37,884 nucleotides of DNA from Bacteroidaceae bacterium. Lineage in GTDB: Bacteria; Bacteroidota; Bacteroidia; Bacteroidales; Bacteroidaceae. The position numbers and the translations under genes were made by a program. Below the pieces are notes generated by a model. That model was given only the letters and a program-made list of their open reading frames with translations, was not told the DNA's origin and did not search any database. The stretch spans positions 1 to 37,884 of the forward strand of contig JAGBKI010000030.1 of NCBI GenBank assembly GCA_017933995.1, read 5' to 3'. Below are positions 30,615-37,884 of the stretch, piece after piece (positions within the stretch are counted from its first letter, which is position 1; each line of letters opens with the position of its first letter).

Positions 30615-31220
30615 ATGGTTGACAGTACAGCAAAAAGAATTGAGGCGGCCGTTGGCTCTGAACCCGAGGGGAAGATAATCTTTTCCTCAGACTATGCCGA
30701 AATGGGTACACCAGAAGCTATAAAGAAATCACTCATTAGGTTGTGCGAGCGTAATGTTATCGTAAGACTTGCCCATGGTATATATTACAAACCGAAATTT
30801 GACCAAGAACTCGGCCTTGGTATGCTGCTGCCAAGTTTGGACGATATCGCCCAGGCTATTGCCAAACGTGACCATTCCCGCATTGTTCCTACAGGCGACT
30901 ATGCCCTCAATAGTCTTGGGCTAAGCACACAAGTTCCTGCAAATGCTGTGTACCTAACAGATGGTTCACCCCGAAGAATAACCATCGGTAAGGGGCATGG
31001 CATTGTGTTCAAACATACTTCGGAACTGAAAGTCCTGAGCTTCCGCTCTGATTTGATGATGCGTATTGTTGCTGCAATGAGGGCCATAGGAGAGGGCAAA
31101 ATAACCAATGAGCAGAAGCATGTTTTGAAAGAATATATAAATAATGTGTCCGATGAAGATTACAATGAGGACATTAAACTTGCACCGCTATGGGTGAGAA
31201 AGGAGTTAATCACGCTATGA
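30615..31220 (+). CDS. AbiEi-like antitoxin (DUF6088 type)
   Basis: Antitoxin of a type IV toxin-antitoxin pair, 201 residues. The N-terminal winged-helix part (about 1-70: KIIFSSDYAEMGTPEAIKKS, LIRLCERNVIVRLAHGIYYK) matches the AbiEi antitoxin DNA-binding domain. RIVPTGDYALNSLGLSTQVP and VYLTDGSPRRITIGKG are the DUF6088 core. It would repress its own operon and neutralise the toxin without binding it directly, as known for AbiE. The stop overlaps the toxin ATG by 4 bp (ATGA). Confidence 0.88.
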   Translation: MVDSTAKRIEAAVGSEPEGKIIFSSDYAEMGTPEAIKKSLIRLCERNVIVRLAHGIYYKPKFDQELGLGMLLPSLDDIAQAIAKRDHSRIVPTGDYALNSLGLSTQVPANAVYLTDGSPRRITIGKGHGIVFKHTSELKVLSFRSDLMMRIVAAMRAIGEGKITNEQKHVLKEYINNVSDEDYNEDIKLAPLWVRKELITL

Positions 31221-32227
31221 AATTTATAGAACTATCGCAGGATCAGAGAAGGCTTGTCTTCACGCAAGCTTCAGCTCAGACAGGTATCAACGTCAACCTG
31301 ACCGAAAAAGACTGGTGGATATGTCAGGTACTTGCTGCCCTTTTCAAACTTCCGAGTGCCGAACACACAAGTTTCAAAGGTGGCACGTCGCTGAGTAAAT
31401 GCTGGAAGCTGATAGATAGGATATCGGAGGACATTGATATTGGCATCAACCGCGAATATCTGGGCTTTGGCGGAACTCTGTCAAAGACACAAATCAGCGA
31501 CAAACTGAGACGCGCTGCTTGTAGCTTCGTCAGAGACAATTTGCAGTATGAACTTCACGATGCACTGATTGACGAAGGGCTTTCAGAAGATATGTTCAAG
31601 ATACATGTGAACATCACCTCCGTAACCACTACAGACCCTGAGATAATCGAAGTGGAATATCCTTCGCTTTTCGAGACCAATCCTTACATCCGCAATGTGG
31701 TTCGTATCGAAGTCAGCGGCAGGTCGATGAGTGAGCCTGTACAGGCAGTTACGCTTAACCCTATTATAGATGAGGTGTTCCCAGATGCGCGTTGGGAAAA
31801 GAGCACCTTCGATGTTAGAGCTGTACTCCCAGAACGAACCTTCTTGGAGAAGATATTCCTATTGCATGAAGAATTCAGCAAACCCAGTGAAAATATCAGA
31901 GTTGAGAGGATGTCAAGACACATGTATGACATCGGCCAGATTCTTCGCACGCCGATTGCAGAACGTGCGTTGAACGATGAGCAACTTTTTCGCCAGGTGA
32001 TACAACATCGCAAAACTTTTATAGGACTTCGTGGATTTGACTATGATTCACTTTTCCCATCCAGCCTGTCAATCCTGCCTCCAGAGTCTGTGCAGGATGC
32101 ATGGCGTTCTGATTACGAACAGATGCGGTTGCACATGATTTATGGTGAAAGCATCCCATTTGACGGATTAATAGAGCAACTTAGGACTCTGAATGGCCAT
32201 ATAAGACAATTGGGTTATCAAAAGTAG
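31217..32227 (+). CDS. AbiEii/AbiGii-family nucleotidyltransferase toxin
   Basis: Toxin partner, 336 residues, of the DUF1814/AbiEii nucleotidyltransferase family. The catalytic signature is present: SFKGGTSLSKCW (GG at 55-56, Ser57-equivalent) and SEDIDIGI with Asp72 and Asp74 as metal ligands. KDWWICQVLAALF near residue 31 is typical of the family. Known members modify tRNA or otherwise use NTPs, giving growth arrest and abortive phage defence. The ATG at 31217 is chosen because it overlaps the antitoxin stop; an earlier in-frame ATG at 31190 would overlap more. Confidence 0.9.
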   Translation: MKFIELSQDQRRLVFTQASAQTGINVNLTEKDWWICQVLAALFKLPSAEHTSFKGGTSLSKCWKLIDRISEDIDIGINREYLGFGGTLSKTQISDKLRRAACSFVRDNLQYELHDALIDEGLSEDMFKIHVNITSVTTTDPEIIEVEYPSLFETNPYIRNVVRIEVSGRSMSEPVQAVTLNPIIDEVFPDARWEKSTFDVRAVLPERTFLEKIFLLHEEFSKPSENIRVERMSRHMYDIGQILRTPIAERALNDEQLFRQVIQHRKTFIGLRGFDYDSLFPSSLSILPPESVQDAWRSDYEQMRLHMIYGESIPFDGLIEQLRTLNGHIRQLGYQK

Positions 32228-32244
32228 TTTTAACAGCAAAGCGT

Positions 32245-33531
32245 ATGAACATCAAACGAAATATCATCTTTGCCCTTGAAGGACGGAAGAAAAACGGTGT
32301 AGCAATTACCGAGAATGTGCCTATCCGCATGAGGGTGAACTTTTCTGGGCATCGTGTTGACTTCACGATGGCCTACCGTATTGATGCAGCCAAGTGGGAT
32401 GCAGCCAAGCAAAGAGTAAAGAATGGCTGTACCAATAAACTGAAAGTCTCTGCATCAGAAATCAATGCGGAGCTGACACGGAGCTACACACTGATTCAGG
32501 ATATTTTCAAGGAATTCGAACTTCAGGAGGTGATGCCGACGACAGAGCAATTGAGAGATGCATATACTTCAAGAAGTAAGGTTGAAGACCCAAAGGCTGA
32601 AGAACTCGTCCCTCAAAAGACCTTTTGGGATATATACGATGAGTTTACAGAAGTAAACGGCAAACTGAATGATTGGACGAAGGCCACTTATGAAAAATTT
32701 GCGGCACAGAAGAATCATCTGCACGATTTCAATCCTAATATCACATTTGATGACTTCACCGAGGACGGTCTGAATGATTATATAGATTTTCTTGGCCACC
32801 AATTAGAAATGCGTAATAGCACCATATCGAAGCAAGTAGGCTTCTTGAAATGGTTTTTAAGGTGGAGCAAGAAAAAAGGATATCATCAGAATGCTGCTTA
32901 CGAAACATTCAAACCCAAATTGAAGAATCCAGAGAAAGCAATTATATTCCTGACTCGACAGGAGCAAGAACAATTGCGTGACTATCAAATTCCTGCGGGC
33001 AAGCAATATCTGGAACGTGTGCGTGATGTATTCTCATTCTGTTGCTTTACAGGACTGAGATATTCGGATGCTTACAATCTCCGCCGAAGCGATGTGAAGG
33101 AAGACCACATCGACATCACAACCATAAAGACAACTGACCACTTGAAGATTGAACTTAACAAGCACAGTCGTTCTATCCTTGACAAATACAAGGATATACC
33201 CTTTAAGGATGACAAGGCACTGCCTGTCATCAGCAACCAGAGAATGAATGAATATCTGAAGGAGCTATGCGAACTGGCAGGTATTGACTCCCCTATACAT
33301 ATTACATATTATCGCGGACAGCAGCGCATAGATGAGACTCGCCCCAAATATGAATTGATGGGGACACATGCTGGTCGTCGTACCTTTATATGCAATGCCA
33401 TTCTTCTTGGTATTCCAGCAAACGTAATTATGAAGTGGACAGGACACAGCGATTACAAGGCCATGAAGCCTTATATTGATGTAGCCGATGAGACAAAGGT
33501 TAGTGCCATGTCTAAGTTTGACCTAATGTAA
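32245..33531 (+). CDS. Tyrosine recombinase / integrase
   Basis: Site-specific recombinase of 428 residues for integration and excision of the element. An Arm-DNA-binding domain (about 1-95, starting MNIKRNIIFALEGRKKNGVA) precedes the SAM-like core-binding domain (about 110-215). The catalytic residues are all visible: Arg272 (TGLRYSD), Lys295, His375 and Arg378 (HAGRR), His401 (TGHSDY) and Tyr410 (KPYIDV). It starts 17 bp after the toxin gene, so it may be partly read from the AbiE promoter. Confidence 0.95.
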   Translation: MNIKRNIIFALEGRKKNGVAITENVPIRMRVNFSGHRVDFTMAYRIDAAKWDAAKQRVKNGCTNKLKVSASEINAELTRSYTLIQDIFKEFELQEVMPTTEQLRDAYTSRSKVEDPKAEELVPQKTFWDIYDEFTEVNGKLNDWTKATYEKFAAQKNHLHDFNPNITFDDFTEDGLNDYIDFLGHQLEMRNSTISKQVGFLKWFLRWSKKKGYHQNAAYETFKPKLKNPEKAIIFLTRQEQEQLRDYQIPAGKQYLERVRDVFSFCCFTGLRYSDAYNLRRSDVKEDHIDITTIKTTDHLKIELNKHSRSILDKYKDIPFKDDKALPVISNQRMNEYLKELCELAGIDSPIHITYYRGQQRIDETRPKYELMGTHAGRRTFICNAILLGIPANVIMKWTGHSDYKAMKPYIDVADETKVSAMSKFDLM

Positions 33532-33540
33532 TCGACAAAT

Positions 33541-34464
33541 ATGATTATAGAGCCAGAAAAATACTTTCAGTACACCATTCCCAAGTTGCATACGCTATGG
33601 AATGGAAAAATTCGGGACTTTAGCCGTCAGGCCATAGCTGGTTATCTACATTTTATCTCAGCTTACCAAGACAAAAATTTGGTTGTGCTAATAACTGAAT
33701 CTGCTAAAGACAAGCTACAGGCTTATTATAATGAGAAGACAACTCAAAATGGGAATGCACCATTATTAGAGCTGTCCCATGCTGGCCGTTGGTATGCTAA
33801 TGGTTTCACATCTGCCTATAATTATTGCGAGCAATATGAGCAAGAACACCCTTCTGCTAAGGTTGATTTTGCCCTTTATGCTGATAAACTTGAGCAAGCA
33901 AATGAAAGTCAGGCTTCTTCATGTTCCGAATTTAATCGCAATTACATCATAAACCTTGGACGGGTAGAAGGTGTACGCTTTTATCTTGAAGAACAAAAGC
34001 CTGTCGACAATACTGAGAGCAATACAATACCAACTTCTCAGCCCCAAGATGAGGAACCCGAGGTTGAAGAAACTACAATGTTCAACTCTACAGGATTAAC
34101 GCTATGGCAAAATCTTAAGCCAGCCCCTTCGAATCAACGTGTCATCCATGCCATTGAAGACATACTGAAGCGTCATAAGGGTAAGAAATCAGAGCGAACC
34201 ATTGTAGGTTATTGCATAATTGCCATCAGGGGACTTGTTAAGGAAGATGCCTCTGAGAAGATTCTGACAGCAGCTTTTCGGAACGACTATTTCCCAGAAG
34301 ACAACATGGATAAGTTCTCGGCTTCCATCTATCGGGTACTAAGGGCCTATAGTAAGAAGGATTCCAAGTGTGTTCATAATCCAGATGAGCAATGGGGCGA
34401 CCAAAAAGAAGCCATCCTACAGGAAGTAAAAACTCATATTCGGAAAGCTATGTCGAGCATTTAG
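33541..34464 (+). CDS. Unknown two-part protein after the integrase
   Basis: A 307-residue cytosolic protein, 9 bp after the integrase stop and likely in the same operon. The N-terminal part (about 1-160) is helical with many aromatic residues (EPEKYFQYTIPKLHTLWNGK, HAGRWYANGFTSAYNYCEQY, NLGRVEGVRFYLEEQ). An acidic Pro/Glu linker (about 165-185) leads to a C-terminal basic helical part (about 195-300: VIHAIEDILKRHKGKKSERT). I do not recognise the family. Its position suggests an accessory role in recombination or element control. Confidence 0.7.
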   Translation: MIIEPEKYFQYTIPKLHTLWNGKIRDFSRQAIAGYLHFISAYQDKNLVVLITESAKDKLQAYYNEKTTQNGNAPLLELSHAGRWYANGFTSAYNYCEQYEQEHPSAKVDFALYADKLEQANESQASSCSEFNRNYIINLGRVEGVRFYLEEQKPVDNTESNTIPTSQPQDEEPEVEETTMFNSTGLTLWQNLKPAPSNQRVIHAIEDILKRHKGKKSERTIVGYCIIAIRGLVKEDASEKILTAAFRNDYFPEDNMDKFSASIYRVLRAYSKKDSKCVHNPDEQWGDQKEAILQEVKTHIRKAMSSI

Positions 34465-34507
34465 TCATCAATCACATCATCATACATCATCATATGCTCC
34501 ATCTACA

Positions 34508-34542
34508 GGGTGTACCTTGACAACAGAGGTACACCTTTTTTT
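34508..34542 (+). terminator. Terminator of the integrase operon
   Basis: GGTGTACC plus T (34509-34517) pairs with A plus GGTACACC (34527-34535), a 9-bp stem with a 9-nt loop, followed by seven T residues. It separates the AbiE-integrase block from the replication module. The remaining 34543-34680 spacer is AT-rich and shows nothing else. Confidence 0.92.
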
Positions 34543-34705
34543 GTGTCTATAGAGTCATCATCACCAAATAATTGCCCATCGTGATTATCCAAACCAAATC
34601 ATTTCCCAGATAGCGTTCCAAACCTTCCAAACGGCTATCCAAATAATCGCATAAATCACTGAGTATCAACCGATATTTAGTGATTTTTCTATTATAATCC
34701 TGCCC

Positions 34706-34713
34706 TAACTTTG
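34706..34713 (+). promoter_or_regulatory. Promoter of the DUF3853-DUF3987 operon
   Basis: TAACTTTG matches TAnnTTTG; a T-run (34684-34688) about 18 bp upstream can serve as -33 element. The transcript would start near 34721, leaving about 90 nt of leader before the ATG at 34813. Confidence 0.6.
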
Positions 34714-34812
34714 CACTCGAAAACGTGACGCAAGAGTACGAGCTGCGCCATGTATGGCAAAGAAAAGATGAGCCTCGTACCTCATCTTGGAAGCCAAAAT
34801 TGCAAAAAATAG

Positions 34813-35139
34813 ATGAATATGCAATTAGAAGAACTAATGAAGAAGCCGTTATGGCAGATGACTGGCGAGGAATTCCTTTTTCTACAGAACTCTTCTCGCC
34901 AAGGGGAGAACTATGTACTGGCCCCTGTCGTTGAGACGCCCCAAAAGAAGTACGAGTATGGCATCCGAGGTATCGCTAAGATATTTGGGTGTTCTATACC
35001 AACAGCCAACCGCATTAAGAAGAGCGGAAGGATTGATGCTGCCATCACGCAAGTTGGCCGCAAAATCATTGTGGATGCTGACCAAGCACTACAGTTGGCT
35101 CAAGAAAAGAATACTAATAATAAGAAAGGAGGTAAATGA
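34813..35139 (+). CDS. DUF3853 family helix-turn-helix protein
   Basis: A 108-residue protein. The central GIRGIAKIFGCSIPTANRIK segment (about 50-70) is a MerR/excisionase-like helix-turn-helix, followed by GRIDAAITQVGRKIIVD, the wing typical of excisionase-type DNA binders. DUF3853 proteins are regular members of Bacteroidetes mobile elements, next to DUF3987 or VirE-N genes. It likely regulates excision or the replication operon (inference). A second in-frame ATG lies at 34819. Its stop overlaps the next start. Confidence 0.85.
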   Translation: MNMQLEELMKKPLWQMTGEEFLFLQNSSRQGENYVLAPVVETPQKKYEYGIRGIAKIFGCSIPTANRIKKSGRIDAAITQVGRKIIVDADQALQLAQEKNTNNKKGGK

Positions 35140-36569
35140 TGTCAGAACAAATCACTCCTTTTGAGGGTAACGGACAACCCGATGTCCTTTCACTCATCAA
35201 CGCAGAGGCAAGCAAGGTGGAGCCAAGAACATTGGCTTTGCCTGCTCCCTCCGTTGAATTAGCACCGCCTTCACTGCCAGTGCCTACTCTTACTTTACCT
35301 GACCTCCCTGAACAGAACAAGGTGGAACATCACTTGAAGGCAGAGACTTTCAGCGAGCCTGTGTTACCCATTGATGGATTGTCTGAGGCAGTGCAGGAGT
35401 ATATCCGTACCGTGGCCGACTCCTATGGCTGTCCGCAGGAGTTTGTGGTGGCGAACTGTTTCTTTACGGCTGGCATTGCCGCAGGGAAGAAAGCACAGCT
35501 TGTCACCAACCCCTACACCAACTACCCATGCGACTTCTTTTGTCTGGTGGGCAAGCCCAGCCGCAACAAGACTGGCCCCCTCAAAGAGGTAACACGTCCG
35601 CTCCGTGAGCAGGACAAGGCCAACTTCGCCAAGTATGCCGAAGAGAAAGCCGCTTACGACCAATGCAAGCGAGAAAACAAGTATTACAATGGTGAGCTGC
35701 CTGTATTCCACCAGTTGGTGGCTGGTGACAGTTCGCCAGAGTCCCGTAACGCCTTGCTTGCACAGGGCGATATGATGGGCATTGTTGCCGATGAGCTGAA
35801 GTCGTTTATTGATTCCTTTGGCCGTTACAGCAAAGGCGGCAATGGTGCCGGTGCGGAGATCTCCCAGATGCTTTCCATTTGGTCTAACGTCGGCTTTGCT
35901 ATCAACCGCAAGTCGGAAGAAACGAAACTGATTGAAGACCCAGCGATGAGTATCATCGGTGGCATACAGCCAGGGCTGCTCGGTAAGACCTTCGGCTCTG
36001 ATGCTTTGATGGATTCGGGCTTCACCCTGCGTTTCCTTTTCGTATATCCCGATAAGGCTGAGTTCGTCAAGAGGGCAGAACGCAAACGGATGACACAGGA
36101 ACTGCGTGATGATTGGAACAGCACCATCGGCAGGTTGTTCAACATGCAGCCGATGGTGCTTCACCTTTCCCACGAGGCAGAACGCCTCTATGCTAATTAC
36201 GCTGATACCAACGACATGAGGGCTGATGCGGAAGAGGATTGCTATATCGGTGGTATGATACAGAAGATGAATATCCATATGCTGCGATTGGCCATCATGA
36301 TTCATCTGCTGTCCGACCATTGGAATGAGTCTGTCATCACCGCCGCAGCCATGAACTATGCCATCCGTGTAGCCGACTACTTCACGCGCATCCACACCGA
36401 GCGTATCTATCCGTTGCTTAGGGATTCCACTGGTGGCTCACGCTCGATGACGAATGGGGACCTGCTTCGGGCTGTCAATCGGCAGTTCAAAATAAAGTCG
36501 CAGAACTCCCTTGCCGAGGTTCTCGGAGTTTCTCAACAATATGTCAATAAAATGCTAAAAGTACCATGA
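35136..36569 (+). CDS. DUF3987 helicase-like replication protein
   Basis: A 477-residue protein of the DUF3987 family, P-loop proteins found with prim-pol enzymes on mobile elements. The P-loop region is LVGKPSRNKTGPLKEV, a modified Walker A. A Walker-B-like GIVADELKSFIDSFGRYSKG and the arginine-bearing DSGFTLRFLFVYPDK follow. The last 25 residues form a helix-turn-helix (SLAEVLGVSQQYVNKML). The start has a strong Shine-Dalgarno (AAGGAGGT, unusual in this phylum) inside the DUF3853 gene; ATG codons at 35136 and 35139 are both possible. It probably unwinds element DNA with the VirE-N protein (inference). Confidence 0.85.
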   Translation: MMSEQITPFEGNGQPDVLSLINAEASKVEPRTLALPAPSVELAPPSLPVPTLTLPDLPEQNKVEHHLKAETFSEPVLPIDGLSEAVQEYIRTVADSYGCPQEFVVANCFFTAGIAAGKKAQLVTNPYTNYPCDFFCLVGKPSRNKTGPLKEVTRPLREQDKANFAKYAEEKAAYDQCKRENKYYNGELPVFHQLVAGDSSPESRNALLAQGDMMGIVADELKSFIDSFGRYSKGGNGAGAEISQMLSIWSNVGFAINRKSEETKLIEDPAMSIIGGIQPGLLGKTFGSDALMDSGFTLRFLFVYPDKAEFVKRAERKRMTQELRDDWNSTIGRLFNMQPMVLHLSHEAERLYANYADTNDMRADAEEDCYIGGMIQKMNIHMLRLAIMIHLLSDHWNESVITAAAMNYAIRVADYFTRIHTERIYPLLRDSTGGSRSMTNGDLLRAVNRQFKIKSQNSLAEVLGVSQQYVNKMLKVP

Positions 36570-37006
36570 TGGTTAACTTCGTCTTCCTCTGTCGCGACTC
36601 GGCAGAGTTTGAGCAAGCTCATTCTGCTCTCGCTACTCCATCGGTTGTAGTTGTAGATACACAGAAACCGAGGTCGCTGAAAAAATCATTTTTTAACATT
36701 CAACCATGAATAAATGTTAAATTCTGCCTTTTTCACACCTCGTGAGCCCAGTATTTTCGTTGTTCAAAATGAACGATTTAACAAATCTAAACATTTTGGC
36801 AAAAAAACAGGTACTTTTTCAGTGGACTCGAAACCGCTGTATATAAAGGGCGCAAGCCTACAACTACCCTACAACCAAAGGTTCTTCCCTCTCGCCGACG
36901 GGCATTATATACATGGTTGTAACCATGTTGTAGCGTTAAGTCCTGTGTTTATGACACTTTACGTCAACCTACAACTACAACAACGAACTTAAAAACATTA
37001 AACAAG
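36570..37006. repeat. Spacer with CTACAA/TTGTAG repeats and hairpins
   Basis: A 437-bp gap between the DUF3987 and VirE-N genes. CTACAA or its complement occurs at 36645 and 36651 (as TTGTAGTTGTAG), 36858, 36869, 36928, 36969 and 36975. CATGGTTGTAACCATG (36912-36927) is a perfect 7-bp inverted repeat with a 2-nt centre. A bulged hairpin GCAGAGTTTGAGC/GCTCATTCTGC lies at 36602-36627. No gene is visible despite a 92-codon open frame. The cluster directly before the prim-pol gene could be an iteron-type replication origin or an operator region. Confidence 0.6.
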
Positions 37007-37884
37007 ATGAAAAATATATTCGATACCAAGATAAGTTTCTATGCCAACGTAACGGATAACGTAGGCACTGAGATAAACTTGCGCGGGTTTCTCTTCTGCG
37101 ACAAGTACAAGGAACAGATAGAGGCAATCCGTTCCCTGACTGACGAGGAACAGCAAAAGAGCCTGAAGAAACAGTTGCCCTTAGCTACTATCTCAGGCAC
37201 ATTTGCCCCTATCCGTCGGGCTGATAACCTCGTGGCTCACTCGGGGTTACTTTGCATCGACATCGACCGCAAGGACAATATGGGCGTTGATTGGTTCAAC
37301 GACCTGAAGAATGAGTGGCACAACATCCCCCAGATTCTTTATGCTGCCCACAGTGTGAGAGGTGAAGGTTGGTTTGCCATCTTCCGTATTGCCCATCCCG
37401 ACAAACACAAGGAACACTTCGAAGCCTTGCGACGTGACTTTGCCCATGAAGGGCTGGTCATAGATGCTGCTTGCAAGGACGTGAGCCGGATGCGCACTAT
37501 CTCATACGACCCTGAGCCGTATGTGAATGAAGATGCTACTATATATAATAAGGTGTGGGTAGAGCCAAAGTCTGTTTCACGGCCATTTTATAGTTGTACG
37601 AGTGGTGGTGATGACACGGAGCAAGTGGAACGCTGCTGCCGTGAGATTGCTGCTCGTTGTATAGACATTACCGCTACTTACGACGATTGGTTCCATGTAG
37701 GTGCAGCTTTGGCATCACTCGGTGAGCGTGGGCGCAGTCTGTTCCACCTTGTCAGTTCACAGAACGCAAAGTACAAAGCTGTTGAGACGGACAGAAAGTT
37801 CGACAACTGCCTACGTTACGTGAACAACATTTCCATAGGAACATTCTTCCATATCTGCTCACAGTATGGAATCAACTGGAAGGA
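37007..37884 (+). CDS. VirE-N / prim-pol protein, cut by window end
   Basis: The first 292 residues are visible without a stop; the gene runs off the edge. It begins MKNIFDTKISFYANVTDNVG, the VirE N-terminal (BT4734-like) domain. Prim-pol (AEP) motifs are visible: LLCIDIDRKD with Asp85 and Asp87 as metal ligands, and SVRGEGWFAIFRI as the sGxG motif. A PriCT-like primase C-terminal segment follows (about 225-290: TYDDWFHVGAALASLGERGR). With the DUF3987 protein upstream it forms a primase-helicase pair that would start element DNA replication. Confidence 0.88.
   Translation, partial: MKNIFDTKISFYANVTDNVGTEINLRGFLFCDKYKEQIEAIRSLTDEEQQKSLKKQLPLATISGTFAPIRRADNLVAHSGLLCIDIDRKDNMGVDWFNDLKNEWHNIPQILYAAHSVRGEGWFAIFRIAHPDKHKEHFEALRRDFAHEGLVIDAACKDVSRMRTISYDPEPYVNEDATIYNKVWVEPKSVSRPFYSCTSGGDDTEQVERCCREIAARCIDITATYDDWFHVGAALASLGERGRSLFHLVSSQNAKYKAVETDRKFDNCLRYVNNISIGTFFHICSQYGINWK

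Larger units (their letters stand above)
30615..37884. mobile_element. Integrative mobilizable element, left part (incomplete)
   Basis: A block of lower-GC DNA with defence cargo (AbiE pair), a tyrosine recombinase and a replication module (DUF3853, DUF3987, VirE-N/prim-pol). This gene set is typical of integrative mobilizable or conjugative elements of Bacteroidetes. The left border is not fixed: GC falls after about 29560, and palindromes fill 29758-30460. I found no tRNA gene or second att copy in the window, so att sites cannot be assigned. The element continues past the right edge. Confidence 0.8.

Noticed and set aside
36714-36992. 92-residue open frame
   Set aside because: It covers the CTACAA repeats and palindrome, has no recognisable protein features and overlaps the presumed regulatory region.

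Overview
The window looks like chromosome from a GC-rich member of the Bacteroidales (Prevotella-like), carrying the left part of an integrated, lower-GC mobile element at its right end. The taxonomic reading rests on the rplM-rpsI-rpsB-tsf order, many TAnnTTTG (-7) promoter boxes of the Bacteroidetes sigma factor, a type IX secretion C-terminal signal, PorT-like and DUF4831 proteins, and DUF3853/DUF3987/VirE-N proteins. I cannot name a species.

Layout. 1-2124 (+): an intergenic duplication, a stand-alone NAD(P)H-hydrate dehydratase and a DUF4831 secreted protein, ending at a convergent terminator. 2219-5030 (-): the L13-S9-S2-EF-Ts operon, with a probable L13 leader, a GTG start for rplM and a large bulged stem in front of rpsB. 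5296-5505: an array of about ten 21-bp units. 5581-13306: an AraC regulator divergent from a YbhFSR-type export cluster (TolC-like channel, lipoprotein adaptor, two ABC ATPases, two ABC-2 permeases). Three of its gene junctions hold palindromic or tandem repeats. 13387-17304 (+): HemW with a TTG start, a T9SS-type M6 metalloprotease and an M23 peptidase. 17393-22420 (-): ABC-F ATPase, PorT-like barrel, LysM/periplasmic-binding protein and cytidine deaminase. 23013-28048: surface and lipoproteins of unknown role, a decayed MmcQ/YjbR start and AT-richer genes suggesting acquisition. 28017-29435 (-): the RlmD-type rRNA methyltransferase.

From about 29.56 kb the sequence becomes AT-rich and palindrome-rich. 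It then holds an AbiE-type IV toxin-antitoxin pair, a tyrosine recombinase, an unknown two-domain protein, a DUF3853 helix-turn-helix protein, a DUF3987 helicase-like protein and a VirE-N/prim-pol protein cut by the window end. This is the integration and replication half of an integrative mobilizable element; mobilization genes would lie beyond the window.

The least explained signal is repeats. One kind has an exact 21-bp period, at 5296-5505, in frame inside the ABC-F gene at 17700-17771, and at 30132-30235; the 84-bp (4 x 21) duplication at the left edge may be related. The other kind is a palindromic element with two mini-hairpins in a conserved 39-bp core (7914-8017 and 20238-20325, with a looser relative at 12068-12202). 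I see no gene in the window that explains either family.
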